64,000 bases of DNA from Staphylococcus sp. NAM3COL9 (GCF_001431205.1 NZ_LGPC01000006.1:62001-126000); one strand, 5' to 3'; shown: positions 35,722 through 44,811, counted from the stretch's first letter. Made by a program: numbers and translations. The notes: generated by a model from the sequence alone, not told the origin.

Positions 35722-36186
35722 TTGAAAATATTTATATCGTTATTAAAGTTTTTCTATCCCTCGCTAGTGGTTTTCCAGGCTTCATATTTTTCTATAACAA
35801 ACTATGAAGAAAAATATGAAAAACTATTAAAACCTAAAAAAATGATGGATAGCTTATTTCTACCTATAATATGGCTCATTATAAATGTTATCTCAGCATT
35901 CCCTTTGTCCTTCTTACAATTACATAAGAACAAAAAATTCTTTTTAGGTTACAATGGGCAATTAATAACACAAAGCCTTTGGTATGTAACTTTTTTTAAA
36001 TATCAATCACTTTTAAGCGCATTGTTACTAAAAATATTTCAATCTATATTTATAGTACTTAGCATTAAATCGATTGCCAAAAGTAAAAAAGTTTTCCGTT
36101 TCTGCCTTAGACTCCACTTGATATGGAGTATTTATGAAATATATACAAACGCCAGTTTTTGCTTATTAAATAAAAAGTCTAATTAA
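35722..36186 (+). CDS. TspO/MBR-like membrane protein (divergent)
   Basis: A 154-residue protein with five hydrophobic helices. The order of features, namely LLKPKKMMDSLFLPIIWLII, a central SLWYVTFF resembling the TspO NLLWSPLFF region, and a last helix LIWSIYEIYTNASFCLLN resembling LWVSFATALNFAIWRLN, suggests a divergent member of the tryptophan-rich sensory protein family. Several of the usual Trp residues are missing, so this is a fold-level suggestion. The start is TTG at 35722, placed nine bases after AAAAGGA. The VanY-like gene follows 12 bp downstream, likely in the same transcript. Confidence 0.55.
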   Translation: MKIFISLLKFFYPSLVVFQASYFSITNYEEKYEKLLKPKKMMDSLFLPIIWLIINVISAFPLSFLQLHKNKKFFLGYNGQLITQSLWYVTFFKYQSLLSALLLKIFQSIFIVLSIKSIAKSKKVFRFCLRLHLIWSIYEIYTNASFCLLNKKSN

Positions 36187-36198
36187 AAAGGTGATTAT

Positions 36199-36813
36199 AT
36201 GAAAAAGTTAATTCCAGCTGTAGCTATATTCGTGACTTTATATTTATTAACGAATAAGAAAAAAAGCGATGCTAATACGATTACTAAAAAAATTGGTGCT
36301 TATTATATAAATAATCACATTATTGTAAATAGAACATATAAAGTTAGTCCACTTTATATACCCTTTCCGAAAAAAGAAACTAAAACAGCTTTAAATCAGA
36401 TGATTAATGATGCTAACAAGCAGGGTTTCCAATTAATTATTATTAGTGGTTTTAGATCTTATTTCAAACAGCTACGTTTATTCTCCATCTATGTTAACCG
36501 TGATGGATTAAAGAAAGCTAAAACTTATAGCGCTGAGCCAGGTTATTCTGAACATCAGACAGGCTTAGCCTTTGACGTTGCTTCTCCAGGACTAGATGAA
36601 TCTATAAAAGAACAGTTTCAATATACGAAAGAAAGTAAATGGCTCCAGGATAACGCCCACAATTATGGGTTTATCATCCGTTATCCTAAAGGCAAAGAAC
36701 ATATCACAGGATTTATGTACGAGCCGTGGCATTTAAGATATCTTGGAAAAGAAGACGCAATAAAAATAACAAACCAAAACCTTACTGTTGAAGAGTATTT
36801 TAATTTAGTGTAA
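36199..36813 (+). CDS. VanY-type D-alanyl-D-alanine carboxypeptidase, membrane-anchored
   Basis: A 204-residue protein with an N-terminal membrane anchor (residues 4-18) and an extracellular M15-family peptidase domain. Motifs: LIIISGFRSYFKQ, the zinc site SEHQTGLAFDV (His and Asp) and EPWHLRYLG (catalytic Glu and third ligand His). Such enzymes trim the terminal D-Ala from peptidoglycan precursors or mature wall. Nothing suggests vancomycin resistance: no vanA-type ligase or vanH is nearby. Start after AAAGGTG. Confidence 0.85.
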   Translation: MKKLIPAVAIFVTLYLLTNKKKSDANTITKKIGAYYINNHIIVNRTYKVSPLYIPFPKKETKTALNQMINDANKQGFQLIIISGFRSYFKQLRLFSIYVNRDGLKKAKTYSAEPGYSEHQTGLAFDVASPGLDESIKEQFQYTKESKWLQDNAHNYGFIIRYPKGKEHITGFMYEPWHLRYLGKEDAIKITNQNLTVEEYFNLV

Positions 36814-36825
36814 CTATTGTAACGA

Positions 36826-36868
36826 TAATAAAGAAGGTCTGGAGCTCAAAGCCCAGACCTTCTTTATT
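36826..36868 (+). terminator. Terminator of the VanY-like gene
   Basis: AAAGAAGGTCTGG pairs with CCAGACCTTCTTT around GAGCTCAAAGC, followed by ATTATT. Confidence 0.8.
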
Positions 36869-36883
36869 ATTTAAAATTCATTA

Positions 36884-37200
36884 TTAGTAAATATCAAAAT
36901 ATGTGTCCTTTAAATTTTTTTCGTCTGCTTGGTTTAATAATGCTACTACTAAACTAAAATCATTAATAATATGACTTATTCTTTTGAAAATAGTTTCCAT
37001 ATCAACTGTTGTTTGTGATTTTAAACCTAAACAAAAAACAAGTTGAACATCTTTGTCCCCCCCTTAATAGTTTCACTAATTTCCTATTAAATTTAGTGAT
37101 TGTTTTAATACACCATCATCATCAATACGCCCATATGCAACAGTATCAAGCATTTTCAGTTCTAGTCAGCCTCGCCGTGGTGGGACGACGAAATCTTATC
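36884..37200 (-). pseudogene. Remnants of PTS-type (EIIA-like) and adjacent coding sequence
   Basis: On the minus strand, 36884-37063 reads VQLVFCLGLKSQTTVDMETIF…ALLNQADEKNLKDTYFDIY and a stop. This resembles the C-terminus of a PTS EIIA domain of the mannitol/fructose class, as found in PTS proteins or PRD regulators, but no start or upstream half is present. Just before it (about 37077-37160) a different frame gives LKMLDTVAYGRIDDDGVL…LNLIGN, then a stop and a G-run resembling a ribosome site. Together they look like ends of two genes left by deletion. Assignment is by eye and tentative. Confidence 0.4.
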
Positions 37201-37310
37201 AGAAAAATTAGCTTTCTATCCCATCCCTTAGATATTTTAATAATATAGATTTTCTTGTTTTACAATCCGTTACAACCTCTAATATATGATCCTTTATTTG
37301 ACTTATATAT

Positions 37311-37700
37311 CTATAATTCTCCAGTTAAGAATTGGGCTTCACCATTAAAGAAACTCCAATCTTTATCAGTATTTTCAACTAAACTAATCATGATATCTTC
37401 TGTTCTTATATTTAACTTGTCATTTAGAGAATTCACTAATTTTTTATAGAAATCAGTCTTTTGGTCTTTAGTGCGCGGTCGTGTAACAATAGTGAATACC
37501 AGTACATCATCAGTTCTAGAAACACCTAGTCCCGTGTCTAATATTTGCATTTCATAGTCCTCATGCTGATTAACAATTTGATATCTATCACCTATCGGGG
37601 ATTGAAATTTTTCCAGCATAACATTATATGTAATATCTAGAATACTTTTGATTTCTTCTTTATTTCTACCTTTAATCATATCTACTTTTATTAACGGCAT
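37311..37700 (-). CDS. Tautomerase-superfamily protein
   Basis: A 129-residue protein with the amino-terminal proline (MPLIKVDMIKGRNKEEIKSI) that serves as catalytic base in the 4-oxalocrotonate tautomerase/MIF superfamily. Length, with an internal duplication of the beta-alpha-beta unit (second unit starting near DDVLVFTIVTRPRTKDQ), matches the malonate-semialdehyde decarboxylase-like (Tautomerase_2) branch. It lies downstream of iolJ on the same strand but is separated by a hairpin terminator. A role with inositol or aromatic metabolites is possible but unproven. Start after AGGAG. Confidence 0.8.
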   Translation of the reverse strand: MPLIKVDMIKGRNKEEIKSILDITYNVMLEKFQSPIGDRYQIVNQHEDYEMQILDTGLGVSRTDDVLVFTIVTRPRTKDQKTDFYKKLVNSLNDKLNIRTEDIMISLVENTDKDWSFFNGEAQFLTGEL

Positions 37701-37726
37701 GTTATTACTCCTATCTACTATAATTT

Positions 37727-37756
37727 AAAAGAACCTACAATGCTGCAGGCTCTTTT
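37727..37756. terminator. Terminator of the iolABCDJ operon
   Basis: AAAAGAACCTACA pairs with TGCAGGCTCTTTT (two mismatches) just downstream of the iolJ stop on the minus strand, followed by TTTAAATT; it partially isolates the tautomerase gene. Confidence 0.65.
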
Positions 37757-37764
37757 ACAGCAAT

Positions 37765-38610
37765 TTAATGTTTTACTTTTCCATCACTAGAGCACTTTTT
37801 AATAATACTATTTACTGTTGATTTAATTATTTCAATACTTGGACTTAAAATTTCTTGAGGACTAAATACTGTAGGATGCTTGATTAAATAATCCCTTATA
37901 GCACTACTCCAGGCTATATTTATTTCAGTATTAAAATTGATTTTTGCATGTCCATACTTCATTGCTCTTTTTAAATCATCATCTGATAAACCAGAAGCAC
38001 CATGTAGCACTAAAGGTATGTTTAAAATATCATTGATGTTTTGCATTTTATTAAAATCTAAAGCAGGCTCACCGACATATTCTCCATGCACTGATCCAAG
38101 TGCAGGCGCTAAGGTATCAAGATTACTAGTATTCGCGAGTTTAACACAGTCTTCTAAACTAGCATATTTAAGATTACTAGTCATACCATCTTCGCTACCA
38201 CCTACCGCGCCAACTTCACCTTCAACATAAACATTATATTGATGTGCATAGTTTACAACTTCTTTAGTTGATTCAATATTTTCATCTATTGGCAGTTTAG
38301 AACCATCAAACATAACTGAGTCATAGCCTGCATCAACAGCTTTTTTACATCCTTCTACACTTAATCCATGGTCTAGGTGAATAATAACTGGAACTGTGAT
38401 GTTCATAGCCTGAATTTTATTTTTGATTGTTTTCCCAATAAATTCATATCCACCTAAAAATGGAATGTTTTTATCAGTTGTACCTAATATAATAGGAGAA
38501 CCACTTTCTTGTGCAGCTTTTAATGCGCCTTCAATCCATATAAGCCCATTAATATTAATTTGTGGTATAGCATAGTGATTTTCAAAAGCATTGAGGATAT
38601 ATTTTTTCAT
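37765..38610 (-). CDS. iolJ: Class II aldolase IolJ (2-deoxy-5-keto-gluconate-6-phosphate aldolase)
   Basis: Final carbon-splitting step of inositol catabolism: 2-deoxy-5-keto-D-gluconate 6-phosphate to DHAP and malonate semialdehyde. The 281-residue protein is a zinc-dependent class II fructose-bisphosphate-aldolase-like TIM barrel: HYAIPQININGL, VIIHLDHGLSVEGCKKAVDAGYDSVMFDGS with zinc His, GSVHGEYVGEPALDF and VLHGASGLSDDDLKRA. Operon position at the 3' end of iolABCD separates it from glycolytic or agarose/tagatose aldolases of the same family. Start ATG after AAAGGAG. Confidence 0.88.
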   Translation of the reverse strand: MKKYILNAFENHYAIPQININGLIWIEGALKAAQESGSPIILGTTDKNIPFLGGYEFIGKTIKNKIQAMNITVPVIIHLDHGLSVEGCKKAVDAGYDSVMFDGSKLPIDENIESTKEVVNYAHQYNVYVEGEVGAVGGSEDGMTSNLKYASLEDCVKLANTSNLDTLAPALGSVHGEYVGEPALDFNKMQNINDILNIPLVLHGASGLSDDDLKRAMKYGHAKINFNTEINIAWSSAIRDYLIKHPTVFSPQEILSPSIEIIKSTVNSIIKKCSSDGKVKH

Positions 38611-38634
38611 GAAAGTAGATCTCCTTTCATTTAA

Positions 38635-40548
38635 TTAATAAGATTTAGCATGTTTTAGATTGTACTCTAAATCTTTTCGTGATTTTTTCACATTCTCTTT
38701 TTGAGATGTTTCTGAAACACCTACATGCCAGAATGATTCATAACCATCTGTCATTGTTTTAGGCAATACTTTTATATCAATGAGTGTTGATTTATTATCA
38801 TTTTTAGATGCTTCTAACGCATCATTTAACTCATCATAAGAATTTACTTTATATGTTTTCGCACCATATCCTTCTGCCACTTTGGCATAATCAATAGTCA
38901 TTATTTCTTCATTATTAGTCACGAGTTCAGTACAAAAACTGTCGCTTCCATTACCCATTTGAAGATTGTTAATACAACCATAACCACTATTATCAAATAA
39001 GATAACGTTAATTTTTTTATCATATTGCAATGCTGTAATTAATTCTGTGTGTAACATAAGGAAACTCCCATCACCTACAAGTGCATAAACTTCTTTATCA
39101 GTTTCAGCAAGTTTAGCACCTAGCGCACCTGCGATTTCATAACCCATTGTTGAATAACCATATTCCATATGATAACTATTAAAGTTTCTTGATTGCCATA
39201 ATCTTTCTAAATCTCCTGGGAGTGAACCTGCAGCTGCAACGATAATTCCGTCAGCATCTATTTGATTATTAATTTGGCTTAAAACATTAGTTTGAGGTAA
39301 CAACGTATTTAATGATGCTTTATACGATTCAAAATGTTCTTTGCTAAAATGACCTTCTATTTCAGGTTTATAATCATTTTTTTCAATATCAACAGCAGTT
39401 AATCTTGAATACTCTTGTTGCCATTCTTTATTAAGTCCATTGATTATCTCACTTAAATTAAACTTAACATTTTCCAACAATGTATTTAACGCAATAATTG
39501 TTTCTTTAGCGTCGCCAACGACTTGTGTAGCATCTAACTTATAAGCATCTACACGATTAACATTGATATTCACAAATTTAGTATTTTCAAAATCGAAAGC
39601 AGTTTTGGAGCTTGTAGTAAAATCTGAATACCTTGTCCCTATACCAATTATGACGTCAGCATCTTTCGCATACTTATTAGCAGAACTATTTCCTGTAACC
39701 CCGAGACCTCCGAGATTATATATTTCTTCAGATAAGATAGTTGATTTACCGGCCTGAGTTTCTACCATAGGAATTCCAGTATTTTTCATAAACTCGATAA
39801 TTTCTTTTTGCGCTTCAGAATACTTTGCCCCTCCACCAACAATTAACAATGGCTTTTTCGCTTGTTCAATAACTTCTTTAGCCTGATTAATTGCGCGCTT
39901 TGTTGGAGTGACACGATCTACATAGTGAATTCGTTTTTCAAAAAATTCTACCGGAAAGTCATAATCTTCTCCTTGGACGTCTTGACTCAATGCAATGGTA
40001 GCAGGACCTGCTGTAGCTGGGTTAGTCATTACTTCAAAAGCTCTAATTAAAGCGGACATAACTTGTTCAGGTCGAGTGATTCTATCAAAATATCTAGATA
40101 CAGGTTTTAAAGCATCATTTGTCGTAATCCCCAAACTCTGTTGCTGTTCTACTTGTTGAAGTACTGGATCAGGTTGACGTGTTGCAAACGTATCTCCTGG
40201 CAAGAAAAGTACAGGGATATGATTTGCTAAGGCTGTGCCTGCTGCAGTGACTAAATTAGCAGAACCAGGTCCTACAGAGGTAGTGACAGCATAAATTTTT
40301 TTCCTTAAATTTTGTTTGCTGAATGCAATAGCTGTGTGTGCCATACCCTGTTCGTTTTTTCCTTGCATAATTTCAAAATCATCTTGATATTGTGATAGTG
40401 CTTCTCCAATTCCCAGAACATTACCATGTCCAAAAATATTCATAACACCTTCTACAAATCTGTACTCTTTTCCATCTTTTTCTATATATTGATGCTTTAA
40501 GAATTTTACTATTGCCTCACCTGTAGTTAAGCGAATTGTATTTGTCAT
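38635..40548 (-). CDS. iolD: 3D-(3,5/4)-trihydroxycyclohexane-1,2-dione hydrolase IolD
   Basis: A thiamine-diphosphate enzyme opening the cyclohexane ring of the inosose dehydration product to 5-deoxyglucuronate. The 637 residues have the three-domain ThDP layout: N-terminal Pyr domain with the catalytic Glu near FGHGNVLGIGEALSQ, a central domain, and the PP domain with VYALVGDGSFLMLHTELITALQ (GDG...N-type ThDP motif). Length matches IolD and exceeds acetolactate synthases. The ATG follows AAGGGG. Gene order iolA-B-C-D-J on one strand supports the specific assignment. Confidence 0.95.
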   Translation of the reverse strand: MTNTIRLTTGEAIVKFLKHQYIEKDGKEYRFVEGVMNIFGHGNVLGIGEALSQYQDDFEIMQGKNEQGMAHTAIAFSKQNLRKKIYAVTTSVGPGSANLVTAAGTALANHIPVLFLPGDTFATRQPDPVLQQVEQQQSLGITTNDALKPVSRYFDRITRPEQVMSALIRAFEVMTNPATAGPATIALSQDVQGEDYDFPVEFFEKRIHYVDRVTPTKRAINQAKEVIEQAKKPLLIVGGGAKYSEAQKEIIEFMKNTGIPMVETQAGKSTILSEEIYNLGGLGVTGNSSANKYAKDADVIIGIGTRYSDFTTSSKTAFDFENTKFVNINVNRVDAYKLDATQVVGDAKETIIALNTLLENVKFNLSEIINGLNKEWQQEYSRLTAVDIEKNDYKPEIEGHFSKEHFESYKASLNTLLPQTNVLSQINNQIDADGIIVAAAGSLPGDLERLWQSRNFNSYHMEYGYSTMGYEIAGALGAKLAETDKEVYALVGDGSFLMLHTELITALQYDKKINVILFDNSGYGCINNLQMGNGSDSFCTELVTNNEEIMTIDYAKVAEGYGAKTYKVNSYDELNDALEASKNDNKSTLIDIKVLPKTMTDGYESFWHVGVSETSQKENVKKSRKDLEYNLKHAKSY

Positions 40549-40561
40549 TGTTCCACCCCTT

Positions 40562-41524
40562 TTATGACTGTTGTGCGATTAGGTCCTCTATAGCTTCTAC
40601 CGTAGGCATTGCTTCTGAAGAGCTATGACTGCTAACTACAACTGCAGCTGAAGCAGCACCGTATTTCAAAGCTGTCGCAATATCCTTTCCTTGTACTACA
40701 GCGTATAAGAACGCAGCAGCGTATGAATCTCCAGCACCAAATGTTTTTACAACATTCGCTTTAAATGCTTTTCCGTCATAACTTTGCCCATCTTTAGTAA
40801 ATGCGTGAGACCCTTGAACACCGTGTTTAATTACAACTAAATTTGGAGTATAATTGAAAAGTTTATTAGCAATAGCGTTATCTTCTAACGTTTGGAAAAT
40901 TTCAATCATATCAAACTCATCACGCGTACCTATTACGATATCGGCTTGTTCCGCCACTAATTTGTAGTACAAAGAAGTTTCTTCTAAATTCGCCCAAGTA
41001 TAAGGTCTGTAATCCAATTCAAAAACCACATTCACATTGTTATCTTTTGCTATTTGTAGGGCTTTAATTACTGCCTCTCTTGATGGTGATTTTGCTAAAG
41101 CTGTTCCTGAAATCAATAAATTTTCAGAATTTTTAATATAATCTTCTGACACATTTTCCGGTTTCAAATATAAATCTGCTACTTCTTCTCTATACATCAA
41201 AATGCTAGACTCTTTCGGACTTTTAATTTCAGTAAAGGTAAGTCCTATTTTATGACCATCCTTATCAATTGAAATTTGCGAAGTATCTACGCCTACTTCA
41301 TCTAAATAATTTGTAATGAATCTGCCATGTTGATCATCAGAAACATTTGCGATAATACCTACATCAAGACCTAATTTAGCTGAACCTATGCTTATATTCA
41401 CAGGCGATCCTCCGACATATTTACGAAATGTTTCAGTTTCTTCCATCGTTCTATTAATTTCTACAGCATTCAAATCAATAGCTGCTCTTCCAATTGCAAT
41501 AATATCTTTTTTAGACACAATCAC
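40562..41524 (-). CDS. iolC: 5-dehydro-2-deoxygluconokinase IolC
   Basis: A PfkB-family kinase phosphorylating 2-deoxy-5-keto-gluconate. The 320 residues start with DIIAIGRAAIDLNAVEINR, include YVGGSPVNISIGSAKLGLDVG and end with the PfkB signature VVKTFGAGDSYAAAFLYA containing the catalytic Asp. The start is GTG at 41524 (or GTG 41518), five bases after the iolB stop, indicating coupling. Position between iolB and iolD supports IolC. Confidence 0.93.
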   Translation of the reverse strand: MIVSKKDIIAIGRAAIDLNAVEINRTMEETETFRKYVGGSPVNISIGSAKLGLDVGIIANVSDDQHGRFITNYLDEVGVDTSQISIDKDGHKIGLTFTEIKSPKESSILMYREEVADLYLKPENVSEDYIKNSENLLISGTALAKSPSREAVIKALQIAKDNNVNVVFELDYRPYTWANLEETSLYYKLVAEQADIVIGTRDEFDMIEIFQTLEDNAIANKLFNYTPNLVVIKHGVQGSHAFTKDGQSYDGKAFKANVVKTFGAGDSYAAAFLYAVVQGKDIATALKYGAASAAVVVSSHSSSEAMPTVEAIEDLIAQQS

Positions 41525-41529
41525 TCATC

Positions 41530-42348
41530 TCACTTTCTATTAATGATCCACTCGTGGTCTTTATCATTATTAAATTTCCATACTTTTGTTGGTCCTGCCA
41601 TTATATTTAAGTAATACGCATCGTATCCATCTGGAACGCCTACTGGGTGGTAACCTTTAGGTACAATAACAGCATCTCGATTTTCAACAGCCATGGTCTC
41701 ATCTAGAGAGCGATCATCTGTATATACACGTTGGAACACAAAACCTTGTTCAGGATTCACTTCGTGATAATAAGTTTCTTCCAATAAAGACTCGTTTGGT
41801 AAGTTGTCCTCATCATGTTTATGTGGCGGGTAACTTGACCAATTTGCTTGATCTGTAAATACTTCTACAACCAATAAATTTTCACTTGCTTTATGGCTAT
41901 CTGGAAGGATGTTATGCACATGCCTTTTATTGTTATACTGACCTCTGTCCTCAACAGAATTATCTTCAGCTTTAATTACTTCAGTAGCTCTTTGTTCACT
42001 ACAAGGCGCATAACAAACAATAGCTTTTACGTCACTCTTGGCTAAAACTTTTATTTTTTGATCTCTAGAAATATAAATACTATCTGTCGGCACACGATCA
42101 AAAATTGAATTACGACGCCCTAAATTTTCAAACGTTTGTTCATTATCAGAAATATTCGCATTTCCTGTTAAAACAACAATACACACTTCTTGATTTTTCG
42201 TTTCAACTTCATATGTTTTACCTTCTGAAATATCCACTACTGTGAAGCCAATATAATTTAAATTCAAATCTTTAGCACTATAATCATGGACTATTGAAAT
42301 TCCTTCTGAAATCATATTATTTTGTGCTTTTTTTAATAAGTTTGCCAT
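41530..42348 (-). CDS. iolB: 5-deoxy-glucuronate isomerase IolB
   Basis: Isomerises 5-deoxyglucuronate to 2-deoxy-5-keto-gluconate. The 272-residue bicupin has the family metal site SSYPPHKHDEDNLPNES with His/His/Glu ligands and ETYYHEVNPEQGFVFQRVYT, followed by VIVPKGYHPVGVPDGYDAYY. Length and motif order match IolB. It follows iolA by 12 bp and precedes iolC by 5 bp. Start ATG with GGAGCG upstream. Confidence 0.95.
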   Translation of the reverse strand: MANLLKKAQNNMISEGISIVHDYSAKDLNLNYIGFTVVDISEGKTYEVETKNQEVCIVVLTGNANISDNEQTFENLGRRNSIFDRVPTDSIYISRDQKIKVLAKSDVKAIVCYAPCSEQRATEVIKAEDNSVEDRGQYNNKRHVHNILPDSHKASENLLVVEVFTDQANWSSYPPHKHDEDNLPNESLLEETYYHEVNPEQGFVFQRVYTDDRSLDETMAVENRDAVIVPKGYHPVGVPDGYDAYYLNIMAGPTKVWKFNNDKDHEWIINRK

Positions 42349-42360
42349 GCATATCGCTCC

Positions 42361-43815
42361 TTAGAATTGAGGTTCTTCATGTCGAGCAGTTACAACTTTA
42401 CGACGAGTGTAAAAATCAATGCTATCTTTACCATTTGCGTGTAATGAACCAAAGAATGATGATTTCCAACCTGAGAATGGGAAAATCGCCATAGGCGCTG
42501 GTACACCTAAGTTAATACCTAGCATGCCTGCATCTACTGTTTCTCTGAAATATCTAATTGAAGAAGCACTATCAGTGAAAAGACACGCGCCATTTGCGAA
42601 TTCTGATTTATTAGTAAATTTAACAGCTTCTTTTAAATTTTTAACCTTAACTAAAGATAATACTGGAGCAAATATTTCATCTTTCCAAATAGTCATATCT
42701 GTTGTTACATTTTCAAATATTGTAGGTTTTACAAAGTAGCCTTCTTCAAGGTTGTCTTTTCTTCCATCTAATACTAAGTCAGCGCCTTCTTCGACACCTT
42801 TATCAACATAAGCTAATGTACGTTCTTTATTTTCTTCACGAATCACAGGACCTAAGAACACGTTATCTTCAATACCGTTACCAATCACAATATCTTTACT
42901 AGCTTGTACTAATTTTTCTTTAAATGTATCATATACATCTTCTTCAATAGTAACTACTGCTGCTGCCATACAACGTTCTCCGGCAGAACCAAATGCTGCA
43001 CCGATAATATCTTTGACAGCACTGTCTAAATCCGCATCTTTTAAAACGATAGTATGATTTTTAGCACCTGTTAAACATTGAGCTCTTTTTAAATTCTCAG
43101 TTGCTTTTTTATATACAATCTCTCCAACAGGTTTCGATCCAACAAAAGATACAGCTTTAATGTTTTCATTTTCACAAATTCCATTAACAACATCATTCGC
43201 TCCATGAACAACATTGAATACACCTTTTGGTAGACCAGCTTCTTCTAATAATTCTGCTAATTTATTAACTAATAAAGGCGTTTTTTCAGAAGGTTTAATG
43301 ATAAATGAGTTACCTAAAACAATTGCCATAGGGAACATCCAACAAGGAACCATCATTGGAAAATTAAATGGTGTGATTCCTCCTACCACGCCTACTGGAT
43401 ATCTATAATTAGTTCCTTCAATATTTGTAGCAATACTTGATAAAGAATCACCCATCATTAATGAAGGTGCACCACAAGCAAATTCAACATTTTCAATACC
43501 TCTTTGTACTTCACCTAATGCTTCATTTGTGTTTTTACCATTCTCTTTAGTGATAATGTCTGCTAACACTTGCTTGTTTTCAATGAGTAACTGTTGGTAT
43601 TTAAATAAAATACGTGCTCTTTTAGGAACTGGTACTTCTTTCCATTCCTCAAAACTTTTTTGTGCTAGTTCGGCAACTTCGTCTAATTCTTCTCTTGTAG
43701 TCAGTGGTGCCTTAGCGATTATTTCTTTTGTAGCCGGGTTTAACACGTCTACTGTGTCTTTTGCTGTTGATGTTATCCATTCCCCATTAATATAATTTTT
43801 CAAAGTTTCAACCAT
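42361..43815 (-). CDS. iolA: Malonate-/methylmalonate-semialdehyde dehydrogenase (CoA-acylating) IolA
   Basis: Converts malonate semialdehyde to acetyl-CoA and CO2 with NAD+ and CoA, ending the inositol route. The 484 residues have the aldehyde dehydrogenase fold with catalytic Cys282 in [12 protein letters not shown], the NAD region [18 protein letters not shown] and FVGSKPVGE. The second catalytic Glu of hydrolytic aldehyde dehydrogenases is replaced in the segment [11 protein letters not shown], as in MmsA-type acylating enzymes. It is the promoter-proximal gene of the operon, divergent from iolR. Start after AGGAGG. Confidence 0.94.
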   Translation of the reverse strand: MVETLKNYINGEWITSTAKDTVDVLNPATKEIIAKAPLTTREELDEVAELAQKSFEEWKEVPVPKRARILFKYQQLLIENKQVLADIITKENGKNTNEALGEVQRGIENVEFACGAPSLMMGDSLSSIATNIEGTNYRYPVGVVGGITPFNFPMMVPCWMFPMAIVLGNSFIIKPSEKTPLLVNKLAELLEEAGLPKGVFNVVHGANDVVNGICENENIKAVSFVGSKPVGEIVYKKATENLKRAQCLTGAKNHTIVLKDADLDSAVKDIIGAAFGSAGERCMAAAVVTIEEDVYDTFKEKLVQASKDIVIGNGIEDNVFLGPVIREENKERTLAYVDKGVEEGADLVLDGRKDNLEEGYFVKPTIFENVTTDMTIWKDEIFAPVLSLVKVKNLKEAVKFTNKSEFANGACLFTDSASSIRYFRETVDAGMLGINLGVPAPMAIFPFSGWKSSFFGSLHANGKDSIDFYTRRKVVTARHEEPQF

Positions 43816-43838
43816 TACAATTCCTCCTATGTTATATT

Positions 43839-43852
43839 AGTAATCGCTTACA
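43839..43852. promoter_or_regulatory. cre (CcpA site) upstream of iolA
   Basis: TGTAAGCGATTACT on the minus strand matches the catabolite-responsive consensus TGWAAGCGNTWNCA except for the last base. It lies between the iolA promoter and start, suitable for roadblock repression by glucose. Confidence 0.7.
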
Positions 43853-43903
43853 TTTCTAATAAAAAAATATAATTTGATGAAATTTTGATTACTTGTTGGT
43901 ATA

Positions 43904-43932
43904 ATGTTAAATAATTAATGATGAAATGTCAA
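43904..43932 (-). promoter_or_regulatory. Promoter of iolABCDJ
   Basis: TTGACA (43927-43932) and TAACAT (43904-43909) spaced by 17 bp on the minus strand. The region also contains a plus-strand TATAAT (43900-43905), so the divergent iolR promoter overlaps it. Confidence 0.65.
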
Positions 43933-43946
43933 ACTAATACATTTCA
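43922..43946. promoter_or_regulatory. Candidate IolR operator
   Basis: Perfect 8-bp inverted repeat TGAAATGT-N9-ACATTTCA overlapping the iolA -35 and preceding the iolR start by 30 bp. Position between divergent iol promoters suits a DeoR-family repressor. Confidence 0.5.
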
Positions 43947-43975
43947 GAAATGATTATCAAAAAAGGAGAATATTA

Positions 43976-44737
43976 GTGAAATCAAAAAGAATACTAGAAG
44001 TAGAAAAATATATTAAAAAAAACGAAACTGTGTCTATCGAAGAATTACAGGATCATTTCAATGTATCTATAAATACTATAAGAAGAGACATAAATGCATT
44101 AGCAGAAAAAAATAGTGTAAAAAAAGTCTATGGCGGCGTTAAGTCTATAAATAATAATAATCAAAAAGCACTTGATTATTCGGAAAGAAACGTCTCAAAC
44201 TATAAACAAAAAAGAGAAATTGGTAGATTAGCATCCACTTTCATTGAACAAAATGACATCATTTACATCGACACTGGTACAACAACTATCCATATACTAG
44301 ATAATGTTGACGAGAACTTAACATTCACCCTTATTACTAATAGTTTAGATATAATAAATAAGGCGACTCGCTTTAAAAACGTTACAATTTTTATTATTGG
44401 AGAAAAATATGCTCCACGGACGCGCTCTTTTACCGGTATTAAAAGCCAAAGTATCATTGAAAAATTTAATATTAAGAAAGCTTTTATGTCAGCAACAGGC
44501 ATTAATATAAAAAATGGATTATCCAATGCTGAATTAGAAGAAAACTTAATTAAACAAACTGTTATAAAACAATCTGAAACTAAATATGTGTTAACCGATC
44601 ATTCTAAAATTGGTAAAGCTACGCTACTTACTTACGCACAACTTAATGAATTAGATTATCTTATTACTGATCAATTACCAGAATCCTCCATTCAAGAATA
44701 TTGCCAAAAATATTATATTGATATTATAAATCCATAA
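43976..44737 (+). CDS. iolR: DeoR-family regulator of inositol catabolism
   Basis: A 253-residue DeoR-type regulator. N-terminal HTH (SIEELQDHFNVSINTIRRDINAL with the KVYGGV signature) is followed by the DeoR sensor domain resembling sugar-phosphate isomerases (YIDTGTTTIHILDNV, LTDHSKIGKATLL). The GTG start at 43976 lies seven bases after AAAGGAG. It is divergent from iolA and upstream of iolG. In Bacillus, IolR is inactivated by 2-deoxy-5-keto-gluconate-6-phosphate; the same is inferred here from domain type and location. Confidence 0.88.
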   Translation: MKSKRILEVEKYIKKNETVSIEELQDHFNVSINTIRRDINALAEKNSVKKVYGGVKSINNNNQKALDYSERNVSNYKQKREIGRLASTFIEQNDIIYIDTGTTTIHILDNVDENLTFTLITNSLDIINKATRFKNVTIFIIGEKYAPRTRSFTGIKSQSIIEKFNIKKAFMSATGINIKNGLSNAELEENLIKQTVIKQSETKYVLTDHSKIGKATLLTYAQLNELDYLITDQLPESSIQEYCQKYYIDIINP

Positions 44738-44757
44738 GTTGGTTAACTTATGGATTT
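44728..44757 (+). terminator. Terminator of iolR
   Basis: AAATCCATAAGTT (44728-44740) pairs with AACTTATGGATTT (44745-44757) around GGTT; the 5' arm overlaps the iolR stop codon. Confidence 0.8.
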
Positions 44758-44782
44758 ATTTTGATTATCTATTTGTTATTTA

Positions 44783-44811
44783 TTGACCAATTACCCAAGA
44801 TGTACTAATAT
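44783..44811 (+). promoter_or_regulatory. Promoter of the iolG operon
   Basis: TTGACC (44783-44788), 17 bp, TAATAT (44806-44811), 45 bp upstream of iolG and just after the iolR terminator. Confidence 0.6.

Noticed and set aside
36199-36813. VanY-like gene as part of a vancomycin resistance cluster
   Set aside because: No vanH, D-Ala-D-Lac ligase, vanX or VanRS genes are adjacent; single VanY-like carboxypeptidases are common in Firmicutes.
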